Assembly (NCBI GenBank): GCA_028688905.1 | Contig: JAQTXH010000011.1 | Span: forward strand, 1 to 45,792 | Length of the DNA: 45,792 bases | Source of the DNA: Acidiphilium sp. | Lineage (GTDB): Bacteria; Pseudomonadota; Alphaproteobacteria; Acetobacterales; Acetobacteraceae | Direction: 5' to 3' | Part shown: piece by piece, positions 18,607-27,462 of the stretch | How the letters are laid out: each line of letters starts with the position of its first letter | Numbering within the stretch: the stretch's first letter is position 1 | The notes under the pieces: generated by a model | The model's input: only the letters and a program-made list of their open reading frames with translations | Told to the model about the DNA's origin: nothing | The model's database searches: none | Position numbers and translations under genes: made by a program

Positions 18607-20006
18607 CACGCCATCTCCCGCGCGTCGACCAGCGCGCCCGCAATCGCCGCCGCCGCCGCCATCGCCGGCGAGACCAGATGCGTCCGCCCGCCCGGCCCCT
18701 GCCGCCCCTCGAAATTGCGGTTGCTGGTGCTCGCACACCGCTCCCCCGCCTTCAACTTGTCCGGATTCATCCCCAGACACATCGAACACCCGGCCTCACG
18801 CCATTCAAACCCGGCGGCGCGGAACACCTCCGCCAACCCCTCGATCTCCGCCTGCAACTTCACCAGCCCCGACCCCGGCACGATCATCGCGCGAACATGA
18901 TCGGCAACGTGCCGCCCCCGCACCATCTCCGCCGCCGCCCGCAAATCCTCGATCCGCCCATTGGTGCAGGAGCCGATGAACACGGCATCGATCTTCGTGC
19001 CCGCCAAAGCCTGCCCCGGCCGCAAATCCATATACGCAAGCATCCGCTCCAACTGCGCCCGCTTGCCCGCATCCGCCTCCGCCGCCGGATCAGGCACATG
19101 CCCGGTGATCGGCACCACCGTCTCCGGGCTGGTTCCCCACGTCACCTGCGGCACCAGCGCACCCGCATCCAACACCACGACCTTGTCGTAACGCGCGCCC
19201 TCGTCCGAAACCAGGCCACGCCAATGCGCCACCGCCCGCTCGAACGCCTCGCCCTTCGGCGCGAACGGCCGACCCCGCACATAATCGAACGTCACATCGT
19301 CCGGCGCGATCAACCCGGCCCGCGCGCCCGCCTCGATCGACATGTTGCACACCGTCATCCGCCCGGCCATGTCGAGCGCCCTGATCGCCTCGCCAGCATA
19401 CTCGATCACATGGCCCGTGCCGCCCGCCGTACCGATCCGCCCGATCACCGCCAGAATGATGTCCTTCGCCGAACACCCGGCCGGCAACACCCCATCCACC
19501 CGCACCAGCATGTTCTTCGCCGGCTTCTGCAACAAAGTCTGCGTCGCCAACACATGCTCGACCTCGGACGTGCCGATCCCGAACGCCAACGCCCCCAACG
19601 CCCCATGCGTCGATGTATGCGAATCCCCGCACACGATCGTCATCCCCGGCAGCGAAATCCCCTGCTCCGGCCCAATGATATGCACAATTCCCTGCCGCGC
19701 GTCGGTTACCGGAATATACGGCACGCCGAACTCAACGACATTCCGCTCCAACGTCGCCACCTGCAACGCCGATTCCGGCTCGGCAATCCCCGCCGCACGA
19801 TTCTCGGTCGGCACATTATGATCCGCAACCGCAATCGTCGCATCAACCCGCCGCACCACCCGGCCCGCCAACCGCAACCCCTCGAACGCCTGCGGCGACG
19901 TCACCTCATGCACAAGATGCCGATCAATATACAAAACCGCAGTCCCATCCGGCATCACATCAACCACATGCGCCTGCCAGATCTTGTCAAACAACGTTGA
20001 TGCCAT
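18606..20006 (-). CDS. leuC: 3-isopropylmalate dehydratase large subunit
   Basis: This 466-residue aconitase-family protein isomerises 2- to 3-isopropylmalate. The [4Fe-4S] ligands are visible in [18 protein letters not shown] and GCSMCLGMN. Further signatures are [47 protein letters not shown], and [16 protein letters not shown]. The ATG at 20006 fits the family start ([14 protein letters not shown]). The 230 bases between rplS and leuC hold the symmetric hairpin element, so leuCDB may have its own promoter there or read through from the ribosomal block. Confidence 0.97.
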   Translation of the reverse strand: MASTLFDKIWQAHVVDVMPDGTAVLYIDRHLVHEVTSPQAFEGLRLAGRVVRRVDATIAVADHNVPTENRAAGIAEPESALQVATLERNVVEFGVPYIPVTDARQGIVHIIGPEQGISLPGMTIVCGDSHTSTHGALGALAFGIGTSEVEHVLATQTLLQKPAKNMLVRVDGVLPAGCSAKDIILAVIGRIGTAGGTGHVIEYAGEAIRALDMAGRMTVCNMSIEAGARAGLIAPDDVTFDYVRGRPFAPKGEAFERAVAHWRGLVSDEGARYDKVVVLDAGALVPQVTWGTSPETVVPITGHVPDPAAEADAGKRAQLERMLAYMDLRPGQALAGTKIDAVFIGSCTNGRIEDLRAAAEMVRGRHVADHVRAMIVPGSGLVKLQAEIEGLAEVFRAAGFEWREAGCSMCLGMNPDKLKAGERCASTSNRNFEGRQGPGGRTHLVSPAMAAAAAIAGALVDAREMA

Positions 20007-20043
20007 GCGGGTCACTCCGGTGGTTTGAGGTGGGAAGGAAGGC

Positions 20044-20222
20044 AAGGGGCGCTGCCCCTTGACCCCGCTGGGGCCTTAGGCCCCAGACCCCGCTAGTTTC
20101 AGATGAGAGGGGGCATCAAATCCGTACCGGTTCAAACGGCACCAAATGCCCCCTCTCATCTGAAACTAATGAGGTCCAGGAACTAAGTTCCTGGCGGGGG
20201 TCCAGGGGGCAGCGCCCCCTGG
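20044..20222. repeat. Symmetric composite inverted-repeat element (five stems)
   Basis: A perfect 23-base inverted repeat (20094-20116 and 20146-20168, loop of 29) is flanked on each side by two more hairpins in mirror order. Outermost are AAGGGG-CCCCTT (20044-20060) and CCAGGGGGC-GCCCCCTGG (20202-20222). Next are CTGGGGCC-GGCCCCAG (20068-20086) and CCAGGAAC-GTTCCTGG (20176-20194). The spacers are also complementary (GACCCCGC against GCGGGGGTC). The whole resembles a large REP/BIME-like or palindromic mobile element. It lies between rplS and leuC and may end or modulate transcription. Confidence 0.9.
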
Positions 20223-20236
20223 CCTTGCTACACGCC

Positions 20237-20611
20237 TCAAGCCGCCGGCGTCTCCCGCGCGGCTTCGGCGATGCGTGCCGACTTGCCACGGCGGCCGCGG
20301 AGGTAATAGAGTTTCGCGCGCCGCACGTCGCCCCGGCGGGTCACCGCGATTTCAGTCACGTTGGGCGAATACAGCGGAAACACGCGTTCAACGCCTTCGC
20401 CGTACGAGATTTTCCGCACTGTGAAGTTGGAGTTGATGCCCCGGTTCGAGCGCGCGATGCACACGCCTTCGAACGCCTGGATACGGGTGCGTTCACCTTC
20501 CTTGACCCGCACCGACACGCGCAGATTGTCGCCTGGCTGGAAGGTGGGAATGCCGCGCGTTTCGCTGAGTTTGGCGATCTGTTCGGCGTCGATCGTCTGA
20601 ATGACGTTCAT
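20237..20611 (-). CDS. rplS: 50S ribosomal protein L19
   Basis: This 124-residue protein has the L19 core: [55 protein letters not shown] and [18 protein letters not shown]. It sits at the subunit interface of the ribosome. It follows trmD on the same strand with 24 bases between, in the conserved rpsP-rimM-trmD-rplS order. The short C-terminal extension is common in alphaproteobacteria. Confidence 0.98.
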   Translation of the reverse strand: MNVIQTIDAEQIAKLSETRGIPTFQPGDNLRVSVRVKEGERTRIQAFEGVCIARSNRGINSNFTVRKISYGEGVERVFPLYSPNVTEIAVTRRGDVRRAKLYYLRGRRGKSARIAEAARETPAA

Positions 20612-20635
20612 GGGGTTTGTCCTTTCGAGAGTGCG

Positions 20636-21337
20636 TTACGGCCGAGCCGGCTGGCTGGCAATATGGTGGGCCCACAGATCGGGTCTGCGGGTTCGTGTAA
20701 TGGTTTCCGCCTGGTTGCGCCGCCATGCGGTGATCGCCTGGTGATGCCCCGAGAGCAGCGTGTCCGGCACGGCGTGGCCGTTCCATTCGGCCGGGCGGGT
20801 GTAGTGCGGATATTCGAGCAACGGCGCCGAAAAGCTTTCCTCATCAGCGCTTTCCGCCGCCCCCATCACGCCCGGCAGCAGGCGGATGGTCGCATCGAGC
20901 AGGGCGAGCGCCGCGATTTCCCCACCGGCCAGAATGTAGTCGCCGATGCTGATTTCCTCGGCAGCGCGGGCGTCGAGCACGCGCTGGTCGAACCCTTCAT
21001 AGCGCCCGCACAGCAGGATCACGCCCGCACCGGCAGCGAGGGTTTTTACCCGGTTTTGCGTGAGTGGCGCCCCGCGCGGCGTCAGCGCGATCAGCGGCCG
21101 GTCATCCGCGACGGAGTTGATCGCCGCATCCAGCACATCCGGCCGCATCACCATGCCCGCCCCGCCACCGAACGGCGTATCATCGACCGCCCGGTGCCGT
21201 CCCTGGCCGAAATCGCGGATATTGACGCAATCGAGCGACCAGATCGCCTCGCCCAGCGCCCGTCCCGCCAGCGAATAGCCGAGCGGCCCGGGAAACATCT
21301 CGGGAAACAAGGTGACGACGGTGGCGCGGAACCTCAT
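20636..21337 (-). CDS. trmD: tRNA (guanine-37-N1) methyltransferase TrmD
   Basis: This 233-residue SPOUT-class enzyme forms m1G37 in tRNAs, preventing frameshifts. Motifs are [33 protein letters not shown], the trefoil-knot SAM site with [21 protein letters not shown] and [11 protein letters not shown], and [13 protein letters not shown] near the end. The start overlaps the rimM stop by 4 bases, so the genes are coupled. Confidence 0.98.
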   Translation of the reverse strand: MRFRATVVTLFPEMFPGPLGYSLAGRALGEAIWSLDCVNIRDFGQGRHRAVDDTPFGGGAGMVMRPDVLDAAINSVADDRPLIALTPRGAPLTQNRVKTLAAGAGVILLCGRYEGFDQRVLDARAAEEISIGDYILAGGEIAALALLDATIRLLPGVMGAAESADEESFSAPLLEYPHYTRPAEWNGHAVPDTLLSGHHQAITAWRRNQAETITRTRRPDLWAHHIASQPARP

Positions 21338-21840
21338 TCCCGCACCTCGATCTCGAACGGCGGCACCACGATCACCCGTTTGGCCGTCAGATCGATCTCC
21401 GGCACCACCGCGCGGGTGAACGGCAGCAGCGACCCATCATCGAGTTCGATGCTGGGCCCCGCGCCGTAATCATGCACGGCGGCGATGGTGCCGAGGCTCG
21501 CGCCATCCGCCCCGATCGCCGCCAACCCGATCAGATCGGCGAGGTAGAACTCATCCTCAGCCGCCGGCGGTAGTGCCGCCCGTTCGACGAACAACTGCAC
21601 GTTCACCAACCGCGCCGCCGCATCCCGATCCGAAACCGCAATCTTACTGCCTGCCTCATACAGCGTGACCCGCGCGACCCCCTCGGTCACCCAGGCAAGC
21701 TCCACCCGGCGTCCGCGCTGATCGCGGAGCGGAAAATCGGCCAGCGACGCGGGGTTGTCGGTGTAGGCATGCACATGCACCGCCCCCCGCACCCCATGCG
21801 GCTTGCCGATCACGCCCATCAGGATCAGCGCTTGATCCAT
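21334..21840 (-). CDS. rimM: Ribosome maturation factor RimM
   Basis: This 168-residue protein has the N-terminal RimM beta-barrel ([23 protein letters not shown]) and a PRC-barrel domain ([18 protein letters not shown], then [22 protein letters not shown]). It assists late maturation of the 30S head through binding S19. It starts 3 bases after the rpsP stop and overlaps trmD, as expected for this operon. Confidence 0.97.
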   Translation of the reverse strand: MDQALILMGVIGKPHGVRGAVHVHAYTDNPASLADFPLRDQRGRRVELAWVTEGVARVTLYEAGSKIAVSDRDAAARLVNVQLFVERAALPPAAEDEFYLADLIGLAAIGADGASLGTIAAVHDYGAGPSIELDDGSLLPFTRAVVPEIDLTAKRVIVVPPFEIEVRE

Positions 21841-21843
21841 CGA

Positions 21844-22188
21844 TTACGCCGCGGCAGCCTTGGCCCGCTCGGCCGCGCGTTCCTGCGCCTTCTTCTTCGG
21901 CGCCGCCTGAATCGGCTGCTCGCGATACACCGGCATCGGCGCCAACCCGGCCTTGCCGAGGAATTTCGCCACCCGATCGGTCGCCTGCGCGCCCTGGCTC
22001 AGCCAATGCGTCACCCGCTCGTTCACCAACCGCACCCGGTCCTCATGCTCGGCCGGCAGCATCGGGTTGTAGCTCCCCAACCGCTCGATGAACTTGCCAT
22101 CCCGCGGGCTGCGCGCATCCGCCACCACGATATGATAGAACGGCCGCTTTTTCGCACCCGCGCGGGCTAGTCTGATCTTCAACGACAT
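21844..22188 (-). CDS. rpsP: 30S ribosomal protein S16
   Basis: This 114-residue protein has the S16 signature [23 protein letters not shown] followed by [14 protein letters not shown] Lys/Ala-rich C-terminal extension ([19 protein letters not shown]) is common in alphaproteobacteria. It is first in the rpsP-rimM-trmD-rplS group, 91 bases after ffh. Confidence 0.98.
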   Translation of the reverse strand: MSLKIRLARAGAKKRPFYHIVVADARSPRDGKFIERLGSYNPMLPAEHEDRVRLVNERVTHWLSQGAQATDRVAKFLGKAGLAPMPVYREQPIQAAPKKKAQERAAERAKAAAA

Positions 22189-22279
22189 TGTCTATAACTC
22201 TCCAAAGTAAACAAAAACTGAATCCCCCGAACGAAAAGGGGTTAACCCTGAAACGGCCGTCTTCCGCCGCCAACCAACC

Positions 22280-23653
22280 CTAAAACGGCCGTCTCCCGCC
22301 ACCCTGTGGCATCAACGCCGCCAACCCCCCGCGCGCCAGGCCCTTCTGCCCCAGTTTCGACGCGCGTTTCATCATGTCCTTCATCATATCGAACTGCTTG
22401 AGCAGCCGATTGACCTCCTGCACCGACGTCCCCGACCCCGCCGCGACCCGCTTCTTCCGGCTCGCCTTCATAATATCCGGGTTCGCCCGCTCCGCCTTGG
22501 TCATCGACGATATGATCGCCCCCTGGCGCTTCAAAATCGACGTATCGAGATCCGCATCCGCCAGTTGCTGCTTGATCTTGCCCACCCCCGGCAACATCCC
22601 CATGATGCCCGAAAGCGACCCCATCTTGGTGATCTGCTTGAGTTGTTCGCCATAATCCTCGAGGTCGAACTTGCCCTTCGCCATCTTTTTGGCGAGCTTC
22701 TCGGCATTCGCCTGATCGACATGTTCCGACGCCTTCTCGACCAGCGAAACAATATCGCCCATGCCGAGAATCCGCCCGGCGATCCGCTCGGGGTGGAATT
22801 GTTCCAGCGCATCGAGCTTTTCGCCCATGCCCATCAGCTTGATCGGCGCCCCGGTGATCGCCCGCATCGACAGCGCCGCACCCCCGCGCGCATCGCCGTC
22901 CAGCCGCGTCATCACGATGCCGGTAATGCTCACCGCCTCGTTGAACGCCGTCGCGGTCGAAACCGCATCCTGCCCGGTCATCGCATCGACCACCAGCAGC
23001 GTCTCGGCCGGATCGGTCGCCGCCCGGATCGCCTTGACCTCGTCCATCAACGCCTGATCGATCGACAAGCGCCCGGCCGTGTCGAGAATGACCACGTCGA
23101 ACACTTCGCGCCGCCCGGTCTCCATCGCGCGCCTGGCAATCTGCACCGGCGTCTCACCGGCAATAATCGGCAGCGACGCCACCCCGGCCCGCTCCGCCAA
23201 TTGGGCCAACTGCAACTGCGCCGCCGGGCGCTGGGTATCCAAACTCGCCAGCAACACTTTCTTGCGCTGCTTATCCTTCAGATAGAGCGCGATCTTGCCC
23301 GAGGTCGTGGTCTTGCCGGACCCCTGCAAACCCACCATCAGAAACGGAATCGGTGCCGCCGCATTCAAATTCAACGGCACCACGCCTTCGCCGCCCAATG
23401 CCTCGACCAGCGCATCGTTGACGATCTTGATGACCTGCTGCCCGGGCGACACCGCGCGCAACACCTCGGCCCCGACCGCGGCCAGCCGAACCTTGGTAAT
23501 GAAATCGCGCACCACGGGCAACGCAACGTCGGCTTCGAGCAAAGCGAGACGAATGTCCCGCATCGCCTCGATCACGTCGTTTTCAGACAGCGCGCCGCGC
23601 CGGCGAAGCCGGTCGAACACATCACCCAGTTTGCCCGACAGGGCCTCGAACAT
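22280..23653 (-). CDS. ffh: Signal recognition particle protein Ffh
   Basis: This 457-residue SRP54 GTPase has an N-terminal helical bundle, then the G domain with P-loop GLQGSGKTTTSGK, DTQRPAA, DTAGRLSID, and TRLDGDARGGAAL. A methionine-rich M domain (KMGSLSGIMGMLPG, then MMKDMMKRASKLGQKG) binds 4.5S RNA and signal peptides. It delivers nascent membrane proteins to FtsY. The ATG at 23653 has GAGGAGTGACC upstream. It is divergent from the GGDEF/EAL gene with 218 bases between. Confidence 0.98.
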   Translation of the reverse strand: MFEALSGKLGDVFDRLRRRGALSENDVIEAMRDIRLALLEADVALPVVRDFITKVRLAAVGAEVLRAVSPGQQVIKIVNDALVEALGGEGVVPLNLNAAAPIPFLMVGLQGSGKTTTSGKIALYLKDKQRKKVLLASLDTQRPAAQLQLAQLAERAGVASLPIIAGETPVQIARRAMETGRREVFDVVILDTAGRLSIDQALMDEVKAIRAATDPAETLLVVDAMTGQDAVSTATAFNEAVSITGIVMTRLDGDARGGAALSMRAITGAPIKLMGMGEKLDALEQFHPERIAGRILGMGDIVSLVEKASEHVDQANAEKLAKKMAKGKFDLEDYGEQLKQITKMGSLSGIMGMLPGVGKIKQQLADADLDTSILKRQGAIISSMTKAERANPDIMKASRKKRVAAGSGTSVQEVNRLLKQFDMMKDMMKRASKLGQKGLARGGLAALMPQGGGRRPF

Positions 23654-23871
23654 CGGTCACTCCTCGGTAGTGGCTACGGCACAACACAATACGCGCCGCG
23701 GTGCGAAACTCGCAGCGCGGCGGATCAGAAAAATGGCTTATGGGGCAATCCGGCACGCAAAACAAGTCTTTGGGACACACCCTCGCCAAATTATGCGACC
23801 ACACTCGAAACCCCTGGCTTTTGCCGGGACTGTTTGGCATTCGTTAAGGAATGGGGATTATGTAGTAAGCG

Positions 23872-26800
23872 ATGGATAACTGCGTCAAGACTCTGGCCGG
23901 ACTCGAAACGTCCCGTTTGCTGGCACTGAGCCGCTACGATGTCGCTAATGCGATGCCGGATGAAGCGTTTGACCGCTTCACCCGCTTGACCGTTAACCTG
24001 TTCGATATACCGATCGCATTGATTTCGGTGGTAAGTGCCGATCAAGTCCTGTTAAAATCGAGAATTGGATTATCGGTCGATCGCGTGGCCCGTGCCGGGT
24101 CGTTCTGCGACGCCACGATTGCCAGTGACGAAATGTTGATCGTTCCCGATGCGCGGACCAATCCGCAGTTCGCGGTGGGTGACATGGTCATAGGGCCGCC
24201 TGGTATCCGCTTTTATGCCGGCGCGCCGCTCATAACCTGCGACGGTTTCCGCCTCGGCGCGCTGTCACTGTTGGATACGCGGCCCCGCTACGATTTTGGC
24301 CGCAAGGAGCAAGCGACACTGAGTGAGCTAGCGCGCTCGGTGATGAACGAGATGGAATTACGGCGTCAGCTGGGCGAAACAAGCCGGTTGGTCGGTGAAA
24401 TGACACTCCGGCACGATATTGCGGCGATCGCCGCGCGCAGCGGCAGTTTTGCCGAGGCGCTAGACCAGATTCTGGTTCATGCCGGCCGCTGGCTCAATGC
24501 CGCTTATTGCGCGGTACCCGAGGCCGATATGGCGACCGGAACCTATCACTACGTCGCCGCCTACGCGACCGACACTGAAATTGAACGAATTTTCCGCGAT
24601 GAGCGTGCTGCTCCGGCGCGGCCCCTGGCATCGTTGAGCAGCGCCGCTGCCCTGACCGGACAAATCCTGGTCGATAGCGGTCCGATCAAAACGGCGGCCC
24701 AAGTCGCCGCTTTTCCAGGGTTGGCGACCGCGGCCCAACTGGGAACCCGACGGCAGATTACCGTGCCGCTCACGATCGCCGATCGGAATTTCGGGTTGAT
24801 AATCGGCTTCAAGACCGCAACGGTCACGCCGCAGGTTATGGCGTTTTGCAGCCATCTGGCCGACTGGATTGCGCCGCTGCTGCAGGGGCGGTTGCGCGAG
24901 GATGCGTTGGGGCGATCGAATAGTCTGCTCGACCGGTCGAACCGTGGCTTGCAGACGATGCTCTCCTGCAACGAAGCGATCGCCCGCATCGCCGACGAGG
25001 CGGCTCTGATGCAGGCGATCTGCGACAGGGCAGTCGAAATCGGGCGATACCGGGCAGCATGGGTGGGCATGGCCGATGCCGATCCAGATCGGACCCTGCG
25101 CCCGGTGGCGATGGCCGGTTGCGGCCTCGACGCCGTGCGGCAGACGCGGCTATCCTGGGCCGACGATCCATTTGGGCAAGGGCCGTCTGGCGTCGCGATT
25201 CGCGAAGGCCGACCGGTGATGATCGCCGATCGCGCCCTCGCGCCGGATAGCGTACCCGCTGAGCCAGCAGGCGATGGCGCGGCGATTGCCTTGCCGCTGC
25301 ACGACGATTCCGGGGTGACCTTCGGTTGCCTGACCTTGCTTGCCGAGAACTGCACCGCTGCGCCGCAGGGGAAAGAACCGAGGTTCGACGATGAAGAGGT
25401 TCGCCTATTGATCCAACTCGCCGCCGATCTTGCGCATGGGGTAACGGCGTTGCGGGTCCGCGCGGCGCGGGACGCTGCCTTGGCGGACCGGCATGCCAGC
25501 GAGCAGCACCTCGCACGGCTGCTCGAAGCCAGCCCCACCGTGATCTATGCGCTGGAATTCCCCGACGACGGTTCTAACCCAAAAACATGGCATATGGTCG
25601 AGGTCAGCGCCAATCTGGAGCGGTTGTTCGGGTTCGATCCCAAGACGGCTCTCGCGCTGTGCTGGTGGGTGAACCATTTGCACCCTGCTGACCGTGATGC
25701 CGCCCGAATGGAAGAGCGCCGCCTGTGGAACGAGGGCAATCTGGTCAACCGGTATCGTTTTGCCCGGGCGGATGGAACCTACAGGTGGGTGCGCGACGAA
25801 AAGACCTTGATCCGCGACATCACCGGAAGGCCGGTGCGCATTGTCGGTGCCTGGGTCGATATTACCGAAAGCCAGCAAGCTAACGAGGAAATTCACCGGC
25901 TGGCCTATTTCGATCCGCTGACCGGCTTGCCAAACCGCGCGATGCTGCGCCGCTGTTTGCTGACCGAGATCGCGCGGGCCGGTCAAACCGGCCTGAGCGG
26001 GGCGTTACTGTACATCGATCTCCACGGATTCAAGACCGTAAACGATCTGCATGGTCATTCGGTCGGCGATATTGTGCTCGATCAGGCGGGGCGGCGGTTT
26101 CATGCGGCGCTGCGCAGTCAGGACATGGTGGCGCGGATCGGCGGTGACGAATTCGTCGTGCTGGTGGCGGGCCTAGCCGAAAAGCCGGGCCGCGCCGCCG
26201 AGATCGCGCATCGGATTGCGGCAAAGCTGCATCAGGCTTTGATCCGGCCAATCTATGCCACGGCGCATGAATGCCGGATTGGGGCCAATATCGGCATCGC
26301 GATGTTCCCGCAGTCCGGTGCCGGGATCGACGATATTCTGCGCCAGGCAGATATCGCGATGCAGCAGGCCAAGGGCGCGGAAAACACCGCGAGCGTGTTT
26401 TTCGAACCCGCGATGCAAGAGCAGGTGGCGCATCGCCACTCGATCGAGCAGGCGCTGCGCGAGGCGCTGGCAAACGACCGTTTCGAGGTCTGGCTGCAAC
26501 CGCAAGTCAATCATGACGCGGAGGTGGTGGGGGTGGAAGCCTTGATAAGGCTTCGCCGGGCCGACGGCGTGATCGTGTTGCCGGGCGAGTTCATTCCGGT
26601 CGCCGAGGAAACCGGGGTGGTGCTGCCGATGGGACGATGGATGCTGCGGGCGGTATGTGACATCATTGCTGTGCAGCGCGCGCAGGGGCGGCCGCTACAG
26701 GTCGCGATCAATGTGAGTCCCCGCCAATTCCGCGATCCTGGTTTTGTCGGCGACGTCGAGGCCACGCTGGCCGAGACCGGTGCCGATCCGCACGATCTGA

Positions 26801-27240
26801 TGATCGAAATTACCGAAAGCCTGCTGATCGACCGGATCGACGAAACCATGGGTAAACTCAATGCTCTGGCAGGGCGCGGCATTCGGTTTTCGGTCGATGA
26901 TTTCGGTACCGGCTATTCCAGCCTGGGCTATTTGCAGAACCTGCCGATCGCCGAAATCAAAATCGACCGCAGCTTCATTCATCGCCTGCCAGCGTGTACC
27001 CGCGATGCAACGCTGGCCGAGGCGATTTTGGCGATGACCCGCCATCTGGGGCTGTTCGCCGTCGCTGAAGGGGTCGAGACCGAGGCGCAGGCCGCGTTTC
27101 TGCGACAAAGAGGGTGCAATACGATGCAGGGCTATCTGTTCGGCAGACCGGAGCCGGCCCCCCTCTGGCTGGAGCGGTGGGCAAACGGCCTTACCGTCGC
27201 GCCGATGCTCACCAATCGTAAGGTCGCCGCGATCAACTGA
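23872..27240 (+). CDS. GAF-GAF-GAF-PAS-GGDEF-EAL c-di-GMP signalling protein
   Basis: This 1122-residue soluble sensor has the following order: GAF domain 1 (about 20-160, with SFCDATI), a second GAF-like region (about 180-340), a third GAF (about 360-535), PAS (about 546-670, with FGFDPKTALALCWWVNHLHP), GGDEF (about 680-845) and EAL (about 868-1105). The active motif GGDEF is intact at 757-761. The EAL motif is intact at 889-891 (EALIR), with DDFGTGYSSLGYL, KIDRSFI and AEGVETEAQ all present. Both synthesis and breakdown of cyclic di-GMP are therefore possible. No membrane segment is seen, so it should sense cytoplasmic ligands. A clear terminator follows at 27306. Confidence 0.93.
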   Translation: MDNCVKTLAGLETSRLLALSRYDVANAMPDEAFDRFTRLTVNLFDIPIALISVVSADQVLLKSRIGLSVDRVARAGSFCDATIASDEMLIVPDARTNPQFAVGDMVIGPPGIRFYAGAPLITCDGFRLGALSLLDTRPRYDFGRKEQATLSELARSVMNEMELRRQLGETSRLVGEMTLRHDIAAIAARSGSFAEALDQILVHAGRWLNAAYCAVPEADMATGTYHYVAAYATDTEIERIFRDERAAPARPLASLSSAAALTGQILVDSGPIKTAAQVAAFPGLATAAQLGTRRQITVPLTIADRNFGLIIGFKTATVTPQVMAFCSHLADWIAPLLQGRLREDALGRSNSLLDRSNRGLQTMLSCNEAIARIADEAALMQAICDRAVEIGRYRAAWVGMADADPDRTLRPVAMAGCGLDAVRQTRLSWADDPFGQGPSGVAIREGRPVMIADRALAPDSVPAEPAGDGAAIALPLHDDSGVTFGCLTLLAENCTAAPQGKEPRFDDEEVRLLIQLAADLAHGVTALRVRAARDAALADRHASEQHLARLLEASPTVIYALEFPDDGSNPKTWHMVEVSANLERLFGFDPKTALALCWWVNHLHPADRDAARMEERRLWNEGNLVNRYRFARADGTYRWVRDEKTLIRDITGRPVRIVGAWVDITESQQANEEIHRLAYFDPLTGLPNRAMLRRCLLTEIARAGQTGLSGALLYIDLHGFKTVNDLHGHSVGDIVLDQAGRRFHAALRSQDMVARIGGDEFVVLVAGLAEKPGRAAEIAHRIAAKLHQALIRPIYATAHECRIGANIGIAMFPQSGAGIDDILRQADIAMQQAKGAENTASVFFEPAMQEQVAHRHSIEQALREALANDRFEVWLQPQVNHDAEVVGVEALIRLRRADGVIVLPGEFIPVAEETGVVLPMGRWMLRAVCDIIAVQRAQGRPLQVAINVSPRQFRDPGFVGDVEATLAETGADPHDLMIEITESLLIDRIDETMGKLNALAGRGIRFSVDDFGTGYSSLGYLQNLPIAEIKIDRSFIHRLPACTRDATLAEAILAMTRHLGLFAVAEGVETEAQAAFLRQRGCNTMQGYLFGRPEPAPLWLERWANGLTVAPMLTNRKVAAIN

Positions 27241-27265
27241 CCAGGATAATCCATCGCCCATCTTT

Positions 27266-27299
27266 CGGGGAGCATTGGAAAACGGGGAGCATTGGAAAA
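27266..27299. repeat. Tandem repeat, 17-base unit in two exact copies
   Basis: CGGGGAGCATTGGAAAA occurs at 27266-27282 and again at 27283-27299, between the GGDEF/EAL gene and its terminator. The two copies are identical. No function can be assigned. Confidence 0.88.
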
Positions 27300-27305
27300 A
27301 ACAGG

Positions 27306-27340
27306 AAGGGGTTTTTTAGCAAAAACGAACCCTTTTTTTT
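27306..27340 (+). terminator. Rho-independent terminator after the GGDEF/EAL gene
   Basis: AAGGGGTTTTTT and AAAAACGAACCCTT pair around an AGC loop and are followed by a run of eight T. This is a classical intrinsic terminator for the plus strand. It separates the c-di-GMP gene from pyruvate carboxylase. A TATACT at 27348-27353 just after it could be the -10 box for the next gene. Confidence 0.8.
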
Positions 27341-27462
27341 CTTGTCCTATACTGCGGCGCACAAATCTACCGCGTCGCACAAATCGCTTGCCAGCAAGTT
27401 TATGTCGCCATAGCTTGTCGCGACGGGGTCGGTTGCGCGAAAAAAATGGATCGGAGCGAAAC

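Noticed and set aside
18570-20000. Long plus-strand open frame opposite leuC
   Set aside because: Arg/Pro/His-rich, no family match; shadow of leuC.
20225-21469. Long plus-strand open frame opposite rplS and trmD
   Set aside because: Shadow of two certain ribosomal-operon genes; composition is not protein-like.
22565-23929. Long plus-strand open frame opposite ffh (about 450 codons)
   Set aside because: It is rich in Arg, His and Gln, matches no family, and mirrors the codon pattern of ffh. It is an antisense shadow.
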